Assembly (NCBI GenBank): GCA_035578005.1
Contig: DATJYK010000181.1
Coordinates: 9,561-73,560, forward strand
Length of the DNA: 64,000 nucleotides
Reading direction: 5' to 3'
From: Gp13-AA77 sp035578005
GTDB lineage: Bacteria; Acidobacteriota; Terriglobia; UBA7540
In this document: positions 16,748-25,832 of the stretch, in pieces
How positions within the stretch are numbered: position 1 is the stretch's first letter
How the letters are laid out: every line of letters starts with the position of its first letter
Notes under the pieces: generated by a model
Told to the model about the DNA's origin: nothing
Database searches by the model: none
What the model saw: only the letters and a program-made list of their open reading frames with translations
Made by a program: the position numbers and the translations under genes

Positions 16748-17899
16748 ATGTCCAAACATCGGAGCATGCAGAGAACGAGACCGCCATTCCGCGCCGACCA
16801 TGTCGGCAGTCTGCTGAGACCTGCGGAACTCAAGCAGGCGCGCGCCCGCCATGAGAGTGGCGAGATCAGCGCGGAAGAGTTGCGGGCCGTCGAAGACCGC
16901 AGCATCCAAGCCGTCATCGCCAAGCAGGCAGAGATCGGCTTGCGCAGCGCCACGGATGGCGAGTTCCGGCGTGCGATGTGGCACTTTGACTTTCTCGAGC
17001 GGCTTGAGGGTTGCGAGCCTTTCACTCCCGCCAGTGGAATCGCGTTCAAAGGAACCGTGACGAAACCGAAGGGCGTGAGGGTGGTAGGTAAAGTGGGCTT
17101 CAGCGGCCACCCCATGATTGAGCACTTCGGGTTTCTGGCCGCGTACACTCGGGGCGCCACGCCCAAGATGACCCTTCCTTCGCCGAGCGTCCTTCATTTT
17201 CGCGGCGGACGGAAAGCTATCAGTGAAGCGGTGTATCCCGACTTGAACGATTTCTATCGCGATCTCGGACGGGCTTACAACGCGGCCGTGCAGGCCTTCG
17301 CCGCTGCCGGCTGCCGCTATTTGCAGCTCGACGAGACGAACCTCGCTTACTTGTGCGATCCGGAACAGCGCCAGGCCGTGCGCGACCGCGGCGAGGATCC
17401 AGAGCAACTCCCCGCTGTCTACGCGCAATTGATCAACGCGGCCATTGCGGGCCGCCCCGCTGACATGACGATCACGATGCATCTCTGCCGCGGCAATTTC
17501 CGCTCGAGCTGGATTGCCCAGGGCGGATACGAGCCTGTCGCGGAGATTCTCTTCAACCAGATTGGCGTGGACGGCTACTTCATGGAGTATGACACCGACC
17601 GCGCCGGCGGATTCGAGCCCTTGCGCTTGGTACCCAAGGGAAAGGTCGTAGTACTGGGACTGGTTACCTCGAAGAGCGGCCAACTCGAATCGAAGGATGA
17701 CATCAAGCGCCGGATCGAGCAAGCGGCGCGCTACATCGATGCCGATCAGCTATGCCTCAGCCCGCAGTGCGGTTTCGCCAGCACGGAAGAGGGCAATCTC
17801 CTGAGCGAGGCGGAACAGTGGGCAAAGCTCTCGCATATCGTTGAGATCGCCCGTGAGGTTTGGGGAGAGGAATCACTCGTCACAAGTCAGATATCTTGA
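16748..17899 (+). CDS. MetE-like cobalamin-independent methyltransferase (C-terminal catalytic domain only)
   Basis: About 383 residues, half of MetE, matching stand-alone catalytic-domain proteins of the YxjG type. FRADHVGSLLRP opens the domain, CRYLQLDETNLAYL carries the substrate-binding acid, and the zinc site is suggested by ITMHLCRGN and LCLSPQCGFAS. These proteins transfer a methyl group to a thiol such as homocysteine; the methyl donor here is unknown. A second start at 16766 is equally possible, as the N-terminus overlaps the end of a repeat cluster. It follows the pca genes, but no link to aromatic demethylation can be shown. Confidence 0.88.
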   Translation: MSKHRSMQRTRPPFRADHVGSLLRPAELKQARARHESGEISAEELRAVEDRSIQAVIAKQAEIGLRSATDGEFRRAMWHFDFLERLEGCEPFTPASGIAFKGTVTKPKGVRVVGKVGFSGHPMIEHFGFLAAYTRGATPKMTLPSPSVLHFRGGRKAISEAVYPDLNDFYRDLGRAYNAAVQAFAAAGCRYLQLDETNLAYLCDPEQRQAVRDRGEDPEQLPAVYAQLINAAIAGRPADMTITMHLCRGNFRSSWIAQGGYEPVAEILFNQIGVDGYFMEYDTDRAGGFEPLRLVPKGKVVVLGLVTSKSGQLESKDDIKRRIEQAARYIDADQLCLSPQCGFASTEEGNLLSEAEQWAKLSHIVEIAREVWGEESLVTSQIS

Positions 17900-17912
17900 T
17901 AGGGAGACACCC

Positions 17913-19505
17913 ATGACTTACTGCGGACGACTAAGCACAACGGGTGCACTGTTACTTACCGTAGTTACCGTAGCTTTAGCCAGCACAGCAAAGGCGGCAG
18001 ACCAAGTGAAGATCGAAAGCGGCATTGTAGAAGGCACAGTCAACTCGGATTCCTCGGTTCGAATCTTCAGGGGGATTCCATTTGCCGCGCCACCCGTCGG
18101 AGACCTGCGCTGGCGCCCGCCTCAGCCCGTGCAGCCCTGGACCGGAGTGCGTAAGGCCGTCGACTTCGGCCCTCGCTGCGTTCAAGGCAGGGTATTCGGC
18201 GACATTGTATTTCGGGATTCCGGGATGAGTGAAGATTGCCTTTCCCTCACCATCTGGACGCCTGCCCGTTCTGCGTCTGACGGGCTTCCGGTATACGTCT
18301 GGTTTTACGGCGGCGGCTTCGCTGCCGGCGCGGGTGACGAGGCCCGATACGATGGAGAAAGCTTTGCGAAGCACGGCATCGTGGTTGTCAACGTGAACTA
18401 CCGGTTGGGCATCTTTAGCTTCTTCGCTCACCCGGAGCTCACGAAGGAATCGCGGCACCACGCCTCAGGAAACTATGGACTGCTCGATCAAGTTGCGGGA
18501 CTCGAATGGGTGCGCCGCAACATCGCCGCGTTTGGCGGAGATCCCCAAAAGGTGACCATCGGTGGTGAATCGGCCGGGTCGCTCTCCGTGTGCGGACTGA
18601 TGGCCTCACCGCTTTCCCGCGATCTGTTTCAACAAGCGATCGGTGAAAGCGGAGCTTTCTTCGGGCTGGTCGGCGGACACGGAATGCCGTCACTGGCCGA
18701 GGCTGAGAAGGAAGGCTTAGAGTTCGCGGCGACGGCGGGCAAAGATCTGGCCGGGCTGCGCAGCATGTCCGCTGACGATCTGCTCAAGGAGGCCTCGAAG
18801 AAGGACAACGGATTCGGATTCTGGCCCATCGTGGACGGCTATTTTCTTCCTGCCGACGTTGCCACGATTTACGCGGAAGGAAAGCAAAGCCAGGTGCCGC
18901 TGTTGGCCGGCTGGAACGCGGACGAGATTCGAATGAGCGTCCTCATGGCGAAGGAGAAGCCTAACGCCAAGACGTTCACCGAGCAATTGCACAAGGACTT
19001 CGGCGACAAAGCCGACGCCGCTCTGAAGGTTTATGGCGCGTCCACGGACGAAGAGGCGCTCCAGTCAGCGGGCGACCTGGCCAGTGACCGGTTCATTGTC
19101 TACGGCACCTGGAAATGGATCGAAGAACAGACCGCTACAGGAAAGCCGGTGTACCGCTACCAGTTCGACCGCACCGTGCCGATCCCTGACGCGGAGAAGG
19201 GTACAGGCCTGAAGACTTTTGGCGCCGCCCACGCTTCGGAATTGGAATACGTGTTCACCATGCTCGATTCGAAGAAAGCGGACTGGCAGCCTGACGACTA
19301 TCAAGTGGCGAAGACCATGAACGCATACTGGGCGAACTTCATCAAGACCGGCGACCCTAACGGCTCCGGCCTCGCGAAGTGGCCGCAATTCGGCAAAACA
19401 CACGAGGTGATGCACCTCAACGTTGAGTGCCAAGCCAAGCCCGAACAGCATCGCGACCGCTACGAGTTCCTCGGCTCCCTTTCCGCCCCTGTTAATGCTC
19501 GATGA
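17913..19505 (+). CDS. Exported type-B carboxylesterase
   Basis: 530 residues from ATG 17913 (AGGGAGA upstream). Signal peptide TTGALLLTVVTVALASTAKA. Classic carboxylesterase/lipase motifs: FRGIPFAAPPVGDLRWRPP, SEDCLSLTIWTP, the oxyanion hole YGGGFAAGAG, and the nucleophile serine in GGESAGSLS; the histidine of the triad is probably in FGAAHASELEYVF. Located outside the cytoplasm, it would hydrolyse ester bonds, perhaps aromatic esters feeding the pca pathway, which is speculative. Starts 13 bases after the methyltransferase stop, so probably co-transcribed. Confidence 0.93.
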   Translation: MTYCGRLSTTGALLLTVVTVALASTAKAADQVKIESGIVEGTVNSDSSVRIFRGIPFAAPPVGDLRWRPPQPVQPWTGVRKAVDFGPRCVQGRVFGDIVFRDSGMSEDCLSLTIWTPARSASDGLPVYVWFYGGGFAAGAGDEARYDGESFAKHGIVVVNVNYRLGIFSFFAHPELTKESRHHASGNYGLLDQVAGLEWVRRNIAAFGGDPQKVTIGGESAGSLSVCGLMASPLSRDLFQQAIGESGAFFGLVGGHGMPSLAEAEKEGLEFAATAGKDLAGLRSMSADDLLKEASKKDNGFGFWPIVDGYFLPADVATIYAEGKQSQVPLLAGWNADEIRMSVLMAKEKPNAKTFTEQLHKDFGDKADAALKVYGASTDEEALQSAGDLASDRFIVYGTWKWIEEQTATGKPVYRYQFDRTVPIPDAEKGTGLKTFGAAHASELEYVFTMLDSKKADWQPDDYQVAKTMNAYWANFIKTGDPNGSGLAKWPQFGKTHEVMHLNVECQAKPEQHRDRYEFLGSLSAPVNAR

Positions 19506-19537
19506 GCTTAGCGCGCAACAGCAAGTAGCCTCAAGCC

Positions 19538-20224
19538 ATGAACATTCTCCTTTTCGGCGCGACAGGCATGGTCGGCCAAGGCGTGCTGCGTGAGTGCCTC
19601 GCCGACCCGGAGGTGCAATCGGCACAGGCCGTGGGCCGGAGCGCCACCGGGGCACTGCATCCAAAGCTGCGGGAGATTGTGCACCAGGACCTCTTCCACT
19701 ATGAGACGCTCGAAGGCCAACTCACGGGATTTGATGCCTGCTTCTTCTGTCTCGGCATCTCATCCACAGGCATGAAGGAAGAGGACTACGAGCGCGTGAC
19801 CTTCGGGATCACGATGGCGGCGGCAGAGGTCTTGTCCCGGCTCAATCGGCAGATGACTTTTGTCTACGTCTCGGGTGCCGGGACGGACAGCAGCGAAAGG
19901 GGACGCACGATGTGGGCGCGCGTCAAAGGAAAGACGGAGAACGCTCTGCTCCGATTGCCCTTCGCGGCGGCGTACATGTTCCGCCCTGGAATCATCCAGC
20001 CTCTCGATGGGATCCGGTCAAAGACGCCCGTCTATCAAGTGTTCTATACGCTCGCCAGACCGCTGCTGCCATTGCTGCGTGCCGCGTTTCCGAATCAGGT
20101 TCTGACCACCCGGCAGATTGGGCAAGCCATGCTGTCCGTCGCACGCCACGGCTTTCCAAAACGCATCTTGGAGAGCGGAGACATCCGCGCGGCTGCTCAT
20201 CTGTCACCTACGCGAGCAAAGTAG
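19538..20224 (+). CDS. NAD(P)-binding Rossmann-fold protein (atypical short-chain dehydrogenase/epimerase-like)
   Basis: 228 residues. Nucleotide-binding motif LLFGATGMVGQGVLRECL at residues 4-21, then CFFCLGISSTGMKEEDYERV and FVYVSGAGTDSSERGR, where a Tyr-x-x-x-Lys pair is not clear (VKGKTEN follows instead). This pattern matches small NAD(P)H-binding proteins related to human HTATIP2 and YwnB, whose substrates are mostly unknown. It follows the esterase by 32 bases and precedes the APC permease by 31, on the same strand. Confidence 0.85.
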   Translation: MNILLFGATGMVGQGVLRECLADPEVQSAQAVGRSATGALHPKLREIVHQDLFHYETLEGQLTGFDACFFCLGISSTGMKEEDYERVTFGITMAAAEVLSRLNRQMTFVYVSGAGTDSSERGRTMWARVKGKTENALLRLPFAAAYMFRPGIIQPLDGIRSKTPVYQVFYTLARPLLPLLRAAFPNQVLTTRQIGQAMLSVARHGFPKRILESGDIRAAAHLSPTRAK

Positions 20225-20255
20225 ATGCTAACCTGAGGCGAGGAGGTGCGCACTC

Positions 20256-22178
20256 GTGGCGCAACCCGAGGGCAGCGCTAAAGCTCAGAAGAAAACTCTC
20301 GGCTGGATTGAGTCGCTGGCGGGCGTACTGTTTGGAAAGCCGCTGGCCACCAGCGAGGAGAGAGCCGAGAGGATCGGATGGGCCGCAGGCGTTCCCATTT
20401 TTGGCCTGGACGCCCTCAGTTCGGCCGCTTACGGTCCCGAAGCGGCGCTTACTCTGCTGATTGCGCTGGGCGCGGCGGGCATCGCCTACATCCTCCCCAT
20501 CAGCCTCAGCATTGTCGTCCTGCTTTTCATCGTCTACTTCTCCTATCGACAGACCATCGCGGCCTATCCGGGAGGCGGCGGATCATACACCGTCTCGCGC
20601 GAGAACCTGGGACCATACGCTGGCTTGCTCGCAGGCGCGGCGCTGATGGTTGACTATACCTTGACCGCAGCCGTGGGGATCTCGGCCGGTGTAGGCGCTC
20701 TCGTCTCGGCGGTGCCGTCGCTGCAGCGCCACACGCTGGGCATCTGCCTCGCAATCCTGGTGCTGTTGACGATTGTCAACCTGCGCGGCGCCCGCGAGGT
20801 GGGCGCGGTGTTCATGATTCCCACGTATCTGTTCATAGGAACGCTGATGGGCACCATCGTCCTGGGCGTTTTCAAGTGCCTGATCGCGGGCGGGCATCCC
20901 GCGGCCGTGGTGACTCCGTCTCCTCTAGGCAGCCCGACCACGGCATTAGGCGCCTGGCTGCTGCTGCAATCGTTTTCCAGTGGCTGCACAGCCATGACCG
21001 GCGTCGAGGCAGTAAGCAACGGCGTGAAGGCGTTTCGCGAGCCGGCTGTGCAATCCGCGCAACGCGCGCTGACGGCCATCATCGGGATCCTAGCTTTGAT
21101 GCTGGCAGGAATCGCCTACTTGGTGCGAGCCTACCACATTGGAGCGACGGATCCCGGACAGCCCGGATACCAAAGCGTGCTTTCCATGCTGGTGGCCGCA
21201 GTGGCGGGCAAGAATGCGTTCTACTACGTCGCTATGGCTTCTATTTTGGCTGTGCTGGCGCTCTCCGCCAATACAGCCTTCGCCGACTTCCCGCGTCTTT
21301 GCCGCGCCATTGCTGAGGATTGCTACCTGCCTTCGTCCTTCGCCACGCGCGGAAGAAGATTGATCTACTCGCAAGGCATTTGGGTGCTCGCGATACTCTG
21401 CGCCGCGCTCCTTATTTTGTTCGGCGGTGTCACGGACCGGCTCATCCCGCTTTACGCCATCGGCGCGTTCTTGGCCTTCACCCTGTCTCAGGCCGGCATG
21501 GTGATGCATTGGAAGCGAACCGGCGGTGCGGAGGCGCGGCGCAGCATGTTGGTGAACGGACTCGGAGCGGTAGCTACCGCCGTCACTGTGGCGGTGGTTT
21601 CAGTCACGAAGTTCGCGGCTGGCGCTTGGGTGACGGTGCTCTTGATTCCCGCAATCATCATGGTGATGCTGGGAATTCGCCGCCACTATGACCGCATGCA
21701 GGCGGAAACGGCCGATCCGGCGCCTTTAGACCTCGCCGGTCAGAAACCGCCTCTGGTGGTGGTTCCTGTTGTCCGCTGGAGCAAGATCTCCAAGAGGGCG
21801 CTCAGCTTCGCTCTGAACATATCGCCAGACGTCATTGCCTTGCACATTGATTGTGTGGAAGGCGCGGAAAGCCTCAAAGCAAAATGGCCGGCTCTGGTAA
21901 AGGCGCCCGTAGAGAAGGCCGGCTTGCCTCCGCCGAAACTTATAATCCTCAGGTCGCCATACCGGTTTGTGCTCGGTCCGATCCTGGAATATATTCTGCG
22001 CCTGGAAAAAGATCACCCGGACCGCCAAGTGGCAGTGCTGATTCCGGAACTCGTGGAGGACCACTGGTACAACTACCTGCTGCACAACCAGCGCGCGCAG
22101 TGGCTGAAAGCGCTTTTACTGCTGAAGGGCAACGAGCGGATTGTAACCGTTAATGTCCCGTGGTATTTGGCGGACTGA
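20256..22178 (+). CDS. APC-superfamily permease
   Basis: 640 residues from GTG 20256 (GAGGAGGTG upstream). About 12 hydrophobic helices between residues 40 and 470 (for example IALGAAGIAYILPISLSIVV and WAVLAILC-like regions), opening with the family motif PIFGLDALSSAAYGPEAAL and GGGSYTVSRENLG. The last 150 residues (from about LAGQKPPLVVVPVVRWSKIS) form a soluble domain. Proteins of this layout are annotated as amino-acid or potassium permeases; the substrate cannot be decided from sequence. Confidence 0.9.
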   Translation: MAQPEGSAKAQKKTLGWIESLAGVLFGKPLATSEERAERIGWAAGVPIFGLDALSSAAYGPEAALTLLIALGAAGIAYILPISLSIVVLLFIVYFSYRQTIAAYPGGGGSYTVSRENLGPYAGLLAGAALMVDYTLTAAVGISAGVGALVSAVPSLQRHTLGICLAILVLLTIVNLRGAREVGAVFMIPTYLFIGTLMGTIVLGVFKCLIAGGHPAAVVTPSPLGSPTTALGAWLLLQSFSSGCTAMTGVEAVSNGVKAFREPAVQSAQRALTAIIGILALMLAGIAYLVRAYHIGATDPGQPGYQSVLSMLVAAVAGKNAFYYVAMASILAVLALSANTAFADFPRLCRAIAEDCYLPSSFATRGRRLIYSQGIWVLAILCAALLILFGGVTDRLIPLYAIGAFLAFTLSQAGMVMHWKRTGGAEARRSMLVNGLGAVATAVTVAVVSVTKFAAGAWVTVLLIPAIIMVMLGIRRHYDRMQAETADPAPLDLAGQKPPLVVVPVVRWSKISKRALSFALNISPDVIALHIDCVEGAESLKAKWPALVKAPVEKAGLPPPKLIILRSPYRFVLGPILEYILRLEKDHPDRQVAVLIPELVEDHWYNYLLHNQRAQWLKALLLLKGNERIVTVNVPWYLAD

Positions 22179-22215
22179 TGCTGTCGGCCTTTAGCCCTGC
22201 CCACTCCGTAAACTG

Positions 22216-22292
22216 GAAGCCGCGCCTGTGGCACGGGCATCTTGCCCGTGAGGTTTCCAAACATGGCCTGGAAGGCTATGCCACGGCGACCG
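22216..22292. repeat. GC-rich hairpin repeats
   Basis: GGCACGGGCATCTTGCCCGTG and CATGGCCTGGAAGGCTATGCC, two small stem-loops of the class at 16553-16745, in the gap between the permease and the epimerase genes. Confidence 0.6.
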
Positions 22293-22387
22293 GATAAACG
22301 TGGTCATCCAAGCTTGTTTTGAGGTAAAGTGTCGGATTACTTGAAAGGCGGGCGTCGCGCCTTTAGAGGAAACGAGGTGGAAATATA

Positions 22388-23530
22388 ATGCTGTCGCAAC
22401 GATCAATGCTTACGATCGCCCTGGCGCTGGCCGCGAGTGCTGCATCCGCAAGGCCTGCTAAAGGAGCTACTCCAGGAGTTACTATGAGCACATTTGGGAA
22501 AATGCCGGATGGAGAGACCGTCAATATTTATACGCTTACCAATCGCAGTGGAATGCAAGTGGCGATTACCAATTACGGCGGCCGCATCGTGTCCCTGATC
22601 GTGCCGGACCGCAGCGGTCACATGGATGACGTCGTGCTCGGGTTCGACAACCTTGACCAGTACCTAGCGACGAACCCTTTCTTCGGCGCGCTGGTGGGCC
22701 GCTACGCCAATCGAATCGGAGGCGCCAAGTTCACGCTGGATGGCAAGGAATATCATCTCGCGGCCAACGACGGCCCGAACAGCCTGCACGGCGGCCTGAA
22801 GGGTTTTGACAAACAGGTGTGGAAGGCGCACGAAGTGCCTGGGAACCACCCTTCGCTAGAGCTGACTTATCTGAGCAAGGCGGGCGAAGAAAATTACCCC
22901 GGCGATCTTTCCGTGAAAGTTGTCTACACCGTAATGGGTGACAACTCGCTTCGTATCGACTACAGCGCCACCACAGACAAGGACACCGTGCTGAACCTCA
23001 CCAACCACTCCTACTTCAATCTCGCCGGCCAGGGAAATGGCGACATTCTCAAGCAGGAGATGATGATCAACGCGGACTCGTTCACCCCCATCGACGCCAC
23101 CTTGATTCCCACGGGCGAGATTCGCAAGGTGGAAGGCACTCCGCTCGACTTCCGCAAGTCGACGCCGATCGGCGAGCGCATCGATGCGGATGACGAGCAG
23201 ATGAAGTTCGGCAAGGGTTACGACTTCAACTATGTCTTGAACCGCACCGGTCCCGGCCTCACGCTAGCGGCGCGCGCAATAGACCCTGGATCGGGCCGGG
23301 TGCTGGAAGTGCTCACCACTCAGCCAGGAATTCAGTTTTACAGCGGCAACTTTCTTGACGGCACCATTCACGGCCGCGATGGCAAGGTCTACGGAAAGCG
23401 GTCGGCGTTCTGCCTGGAGACGCAGCACTTCCCGGACTCCCCCAACAAGCCCAGCTTCCCCTCAACGGAGCTGAAGCCGGGACAGACCTATCACGAGGTC
23501 ACGGTGTTCAAGTTTTCGATCATCCACTGA
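22388..23530 (+). CDS. galM: Exported aldose 1-epimerase
   Basis: 380 residues with signal peptide SMLTIALALAASAASARPAKG. GalM-family motifs: ITNYGGRIVSLIVPDRSG, NPFFGALVGRYANRIGGAKF, the first catalytic histidine in NSLHGGLKGFDKQVW, second histidine in LNLTNHSYFNLAG, and the acid in TQPGIQFYSGN. It interconverts alpha and beta anomers of sugars such as glucose and galactose, here outside the cytoplasm. Start ATG 22388 has GAGGTGG upstream. A monocistronic unit. Confidence 0.93.
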   Translation: MLSQRSMLTIALALAASAASARPAKGATPGVTMSTFGKMPDGETVNIYTLTNRSGMQVAITNYGGRIVSLIVPDRSGHMDDVVLGFDNLDQYLATNPFFGALVGRYANRIGGAKFTLDGKEYHLAANDGPNSLHGGLKGFDKQVWKAHEVPGNHPSLELTYLSKAGEENYPGDLSVKVVYTVMGDNSLRIDYSATTDKDTVLNLTNHSYFNLAGQGNGDILKQEMMINADSFTPIDATLIPTGEIRKVEGTPLDFRKSTPIGERIDADDEQMKFGKGYDFNYVLNRTGPGLTLAARAIDPGSGRVLEVLTTQPGIQFYSGNFLDGTIHGRDGKVYGKRSAFCLETQHFPDSPNKPSFPSTELKPGQTYHEVTVFKFSIIH

Positions 23531-23576
23531 GCGAGGACGCAGCGTCGGACGCCCCGACTTCAGTTTGGTTCCAGCG

Positions 23577-23880
23577 TGGCGTGGACCCCCGCCTCCGCGG
23601 GGGTGACGTTTCAGGATGTAGGAGCTCTTCTTCGAAGACCGGTCATTCCCGCGGAGGCGGGAATCCACCGCCGTCATTCCCGCCACAAAACGCCCTCACT
23701 CCCGCGGAGGCGGGAATCCACCGCCGTCATTCCCGTCAATAAAACGCCGTCATTCCTGCGGAGGCGGGAATCCACCGCTGTATCCGGCGCAACACTGTAG
23801 CGGCGGTCTCTGACCGCCGTGTTTTATGAACCGACAGATTAGACCGGCGCAAATGCCGGCGGTCAGAGACCGCCGCTACA
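23577..23880. repeat. Repeat cluster: ATTCCC-N8-GGGAAT units plus a TAGCGGCGGTC hairpin
   Basis: Four units of the form ATTCCCGCGGAGGCGGGAAT or close variants are joined by CCACCGCCGTC spacers (23640-23780), preceded by GTGGACCCCCGCCTCCGCGG. A second, unrelated hairpin follows: TAGCGGCGGTCTCTGACCGC ... GCGGTCAGAGACCGCCGCTA (23798-23880). The 363-base gap between the epimerase and bactofilin genes contains nothing else. Confidence 0.85.
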
Positions 23881-23893
23881 AACGCAATCCTCT

Positions 23894-24349
23894 TTAGAGG
23901 CCCACGACCTCGTGAACGGCAACTTGCTCGCGAACGGGTTCTTCTTTGACTCCATTGTGCTCGCCGTTCGGAATGGGCATATGGCACTGGCCCTCGAAAA
24001 AGCCTCCGGGCTCAATCACCAGCACCGGAGTGGTGATGTTGCCCAGCACAACTCCGCGAGCCCTGATCTCCAGCTTTTCGGACGCCTTCGCATTGCCCTT
24101 GAGCTTTCCGGAAATATTGATGGTGTGAGCCAGCAGGTCCGCGGCAACGTCTCCCGCGTCGTCTACCGTCACGGTTCCTTCTGATGTCACCTTTCCCTTG
24201 AACACGGAATTCAGGCAAACGTCGCCGGAAGAGGCCTTCAGAGAACCCTCGAATTCGGTTCCCGGACCCATGAGCGCAACCAGCCCTACGTCAGATCCGC
24301 CAGAAGACGCGCCATTGTGTCCTTTCAGCTTTCCGATGTTTAAGTCCAT
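23894..24349 (-). CDS. Bactofilin (polymer-forming cytoskeletal protein)
   Basis: 151 residues from the ATG at 24349, which has AAAGGAGC upstream; an in-frame extension to 24406 is unlikely. The central 100 residues are a beta-helix of short hydrophobic rungs typical of bactofilins: EFEGSLKASSGDVCLNSVFK, GKVTSEGTVTVDDAGDVAAD, TINISGKLKGNAKASEKLEI and VLGNITTPVLVIEPGGFFEG. Flexible tails lie at both ends, as usual. Bactofilins form filaments used in cell shape and in polar placement of proteins, including ParAB in myxobacteria; the parB-parA neighbours here make a link plausible. Confidence 0.88.
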   Translation of the reverse strand: MDLNIGKLKGHNGASSGGSDVGLVALMGPGTEFEGSLKASSGDVCLNSVFKGKVTSEGTVTVDDAGDVAADLLAHTINISGKLKGNAKASEKLEIRARGVVLGNITTPVLVIEPGGFFEGQCHMPIPNGEHNGVKEEPVREQVAVHEVVGL

Positions 24350-24568
24350 ATCGGCTCCTTTACCCCCGCAAAATTTGTGGCCATCCCTTACCAATAGGCC
24401 GAGCACGGGGCAAGCCGAACCGAGTCAGAACCGGCACAAAAGCCACGACACAACTGCCCCGACCCGGTGGCCATCGAAGCTGCCACCTTCCCATCCGCGC
24501 TACCCCAGTGCTTCCCGAAATCGTTACACGAAGGCAGCGACAAAAGCAAGCGTTACTATTCGAAGGTT

Positions 24569-24650
24569 GTGGGTCAGTTTGAGGTGGCACGGGCGTCTCG
24601 CCCGTGGAAACTCACGGCCAAGATGGCAGTGCCACCTCAAACTGGCCCAC
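24569..24650. repeat. Hairpin element with GTGGGTCAGTTTGAGGTGGC arms
   Basis: The left arm begins GTGGGTCAGTTTGAGGTGGC, and the right arm ends GCCACCTCAAACTGGCCCAC. The core holds CACGGGCGTCTCGCCCGTG. The outer arms recur, with different cores, at 51382-51534 and, in part, at 902-950 and 55351-55448. Confidence 0.8.
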
Positions 24651-24717
24651 TACCTATTCGAAGATACCGGCGTCGTTTGCCGGGCCAAACCCTTCGAGGC
24701 GGAGTCGCCCCAAACAC

Positions 24718-24904
24718 AGTCATTCCCGCGCAGGCGGGAATCTATTGCCGAAGGCGTTCGAAAAAATGGATTCCCGCCTTCGCGGGAATGACTGCGTTCG
24801 GAAGCCCAAATGACTGGCGTTCGGAGTTCGAATGACTGGCGTTGGGGTTCGAATGACTGGCCTTGGGGTTCGAATGACTGGCCTTGGGACTTCCGATGAC
24901 CGCG
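24718..24904. repeat. Inverted ATTCCC-N8-GGGAAT pair running into a 21-22 base tandem array
   Basis: CATTCCCGCGCAGGCGGGAAT and ATTCCCGCCTTCGCGGGAAT face each other at 24719-24790. The right unit then continues as about five tandem copies of AATGACTGGCGTTGGGGTTCG and variants to about 24904, after which a degraded copy is visible. With the hairpin at 24569-24650, this accounts for most of the 607 bases between bactofilin and parB. Confidence 0.75.
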
Positions 24905-24956
24905 TCAAGTGACTGCGTTCGGGGCTTCGGGGTAAGCGGCGTCTATTTAAATAGTA

Positions 24957-25832
24957 TTACCTTTCAGCCTGTCCGGCCAATAGTTCATAGATTCGGTTCA
25001 GGTCTTCGGCCGAGAAGTAGCTTATTTCGATCTTACCTCGTTCGCCGTCTCCGGTAATTTTCACTTTGGTCCCTAGCTTTCTTTCGAGATTCAGAACGGC
25101 CGCTCGTACGTTGGAGTCTTGCCTAGGTTGTGGCGCTTCTGCGAGCAAAGGACGAGTTTCCTGGCGCCCGCGTTCAGAGGTGATCCTTTCAGCTTCTCTC
25201 ACCGACAGGCCGCGGGAGGCGATCTTTTCCGCGAGGCGCAGTTGCTCGGCTTCGTCTGGAACGCTCAGCAAGGCACGGGCGTGTCCGGCAGTAAGCTCCT
25301 TTTGTTCAATCATTTGTTGGATCTTGGCGGGCAACTTCAGCAGGCGTAAGCTGTTGGTTACGGTCACGCGGTTGATGCCGAGTCGGGCCGCAATCTCCTC
25401 CTGGCTTTCCCCGAAGCGGTCCTGCAGCACTTTGTAGGCGCGTGCAGCCTCGAGAGGTCCAAGATCGTCGCGAAGAATGTTCTCGGTGAGGGCCAGCTCA
25501 AGCATCTCCTTGTCCTCTAAGTCCTTTACCAACGCAGGGATAGTCTGCAATCCAGCGAGTTTTGCGGCACGCCAGCGCCGCTCGCCGGCCACCAGTTGGT
25601 AGCGCTCGCCCATGGGCCGCACAAGTACCGGCTGGATAATGCCCTTGGCCTTCACGGACTCGGAAAGCTCAGAGAGTTCCGCTTCGTCGAATAAGGTTCG
25701 GGGCTGGAACGGATTGGCGTCGATGAGCTCGACCGCGACTGTCGCCTCCGGCTCTGCGGTCGCGACGGCTGAAGGAGCCTCAGGCTCCCGGATCAGGGCG
25801 CTCAGGCCCCGTCCCAGTGCCTTGCGAGTCAT
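24957..25832 (-). CDS. parB: Chromosome-partitioning protein ParB
   Basis: 291 residues from the ATG at 25832 (KALGRGLSALI follows, the standard ParB opening); longer frames to 25940 lack it. Domains: arginine-rich CTPase/clamp motif GERRWRAAKLAG (near residue 85), ENILRDDLGPLEAARAY, a helix-turn-helix (ESQEEIAARLGINRVTVTNSLRLL), and a C-terminal dimerisation end. ParB binds parS, slides as a CTP-dependent clamp and works with ParA to separate origins. Its start overlaps the parA end by 53 bases. Two parS-like sites lie nearby at 26805 and 29034. Confidence 0.96.
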   Translation of the reverse strand: MTRKALGRGLSALIREPEAPSAVATAEPEATVAVELIDANPFQPRTLFDEAELSELSESVKAKGIIQPVLVRPMGERYQLVAGERRWRAAKLAGLQTIPALVKDLEDKEMLELALTENILRDDLGPLEAARAYKVLQDRFGESQEEIAARLGINRVTVTNSLRLLKLPAKIQQMIEQKELTAGHARALLSVPDEAEQLRLAEKIASRGLSVREAERITSERGRQETRPLLAEAPQPRQDSNVRAAVLNLERKLGTKVKITGDGERGKIEISYFSAEDLNRIYELLAGQAER

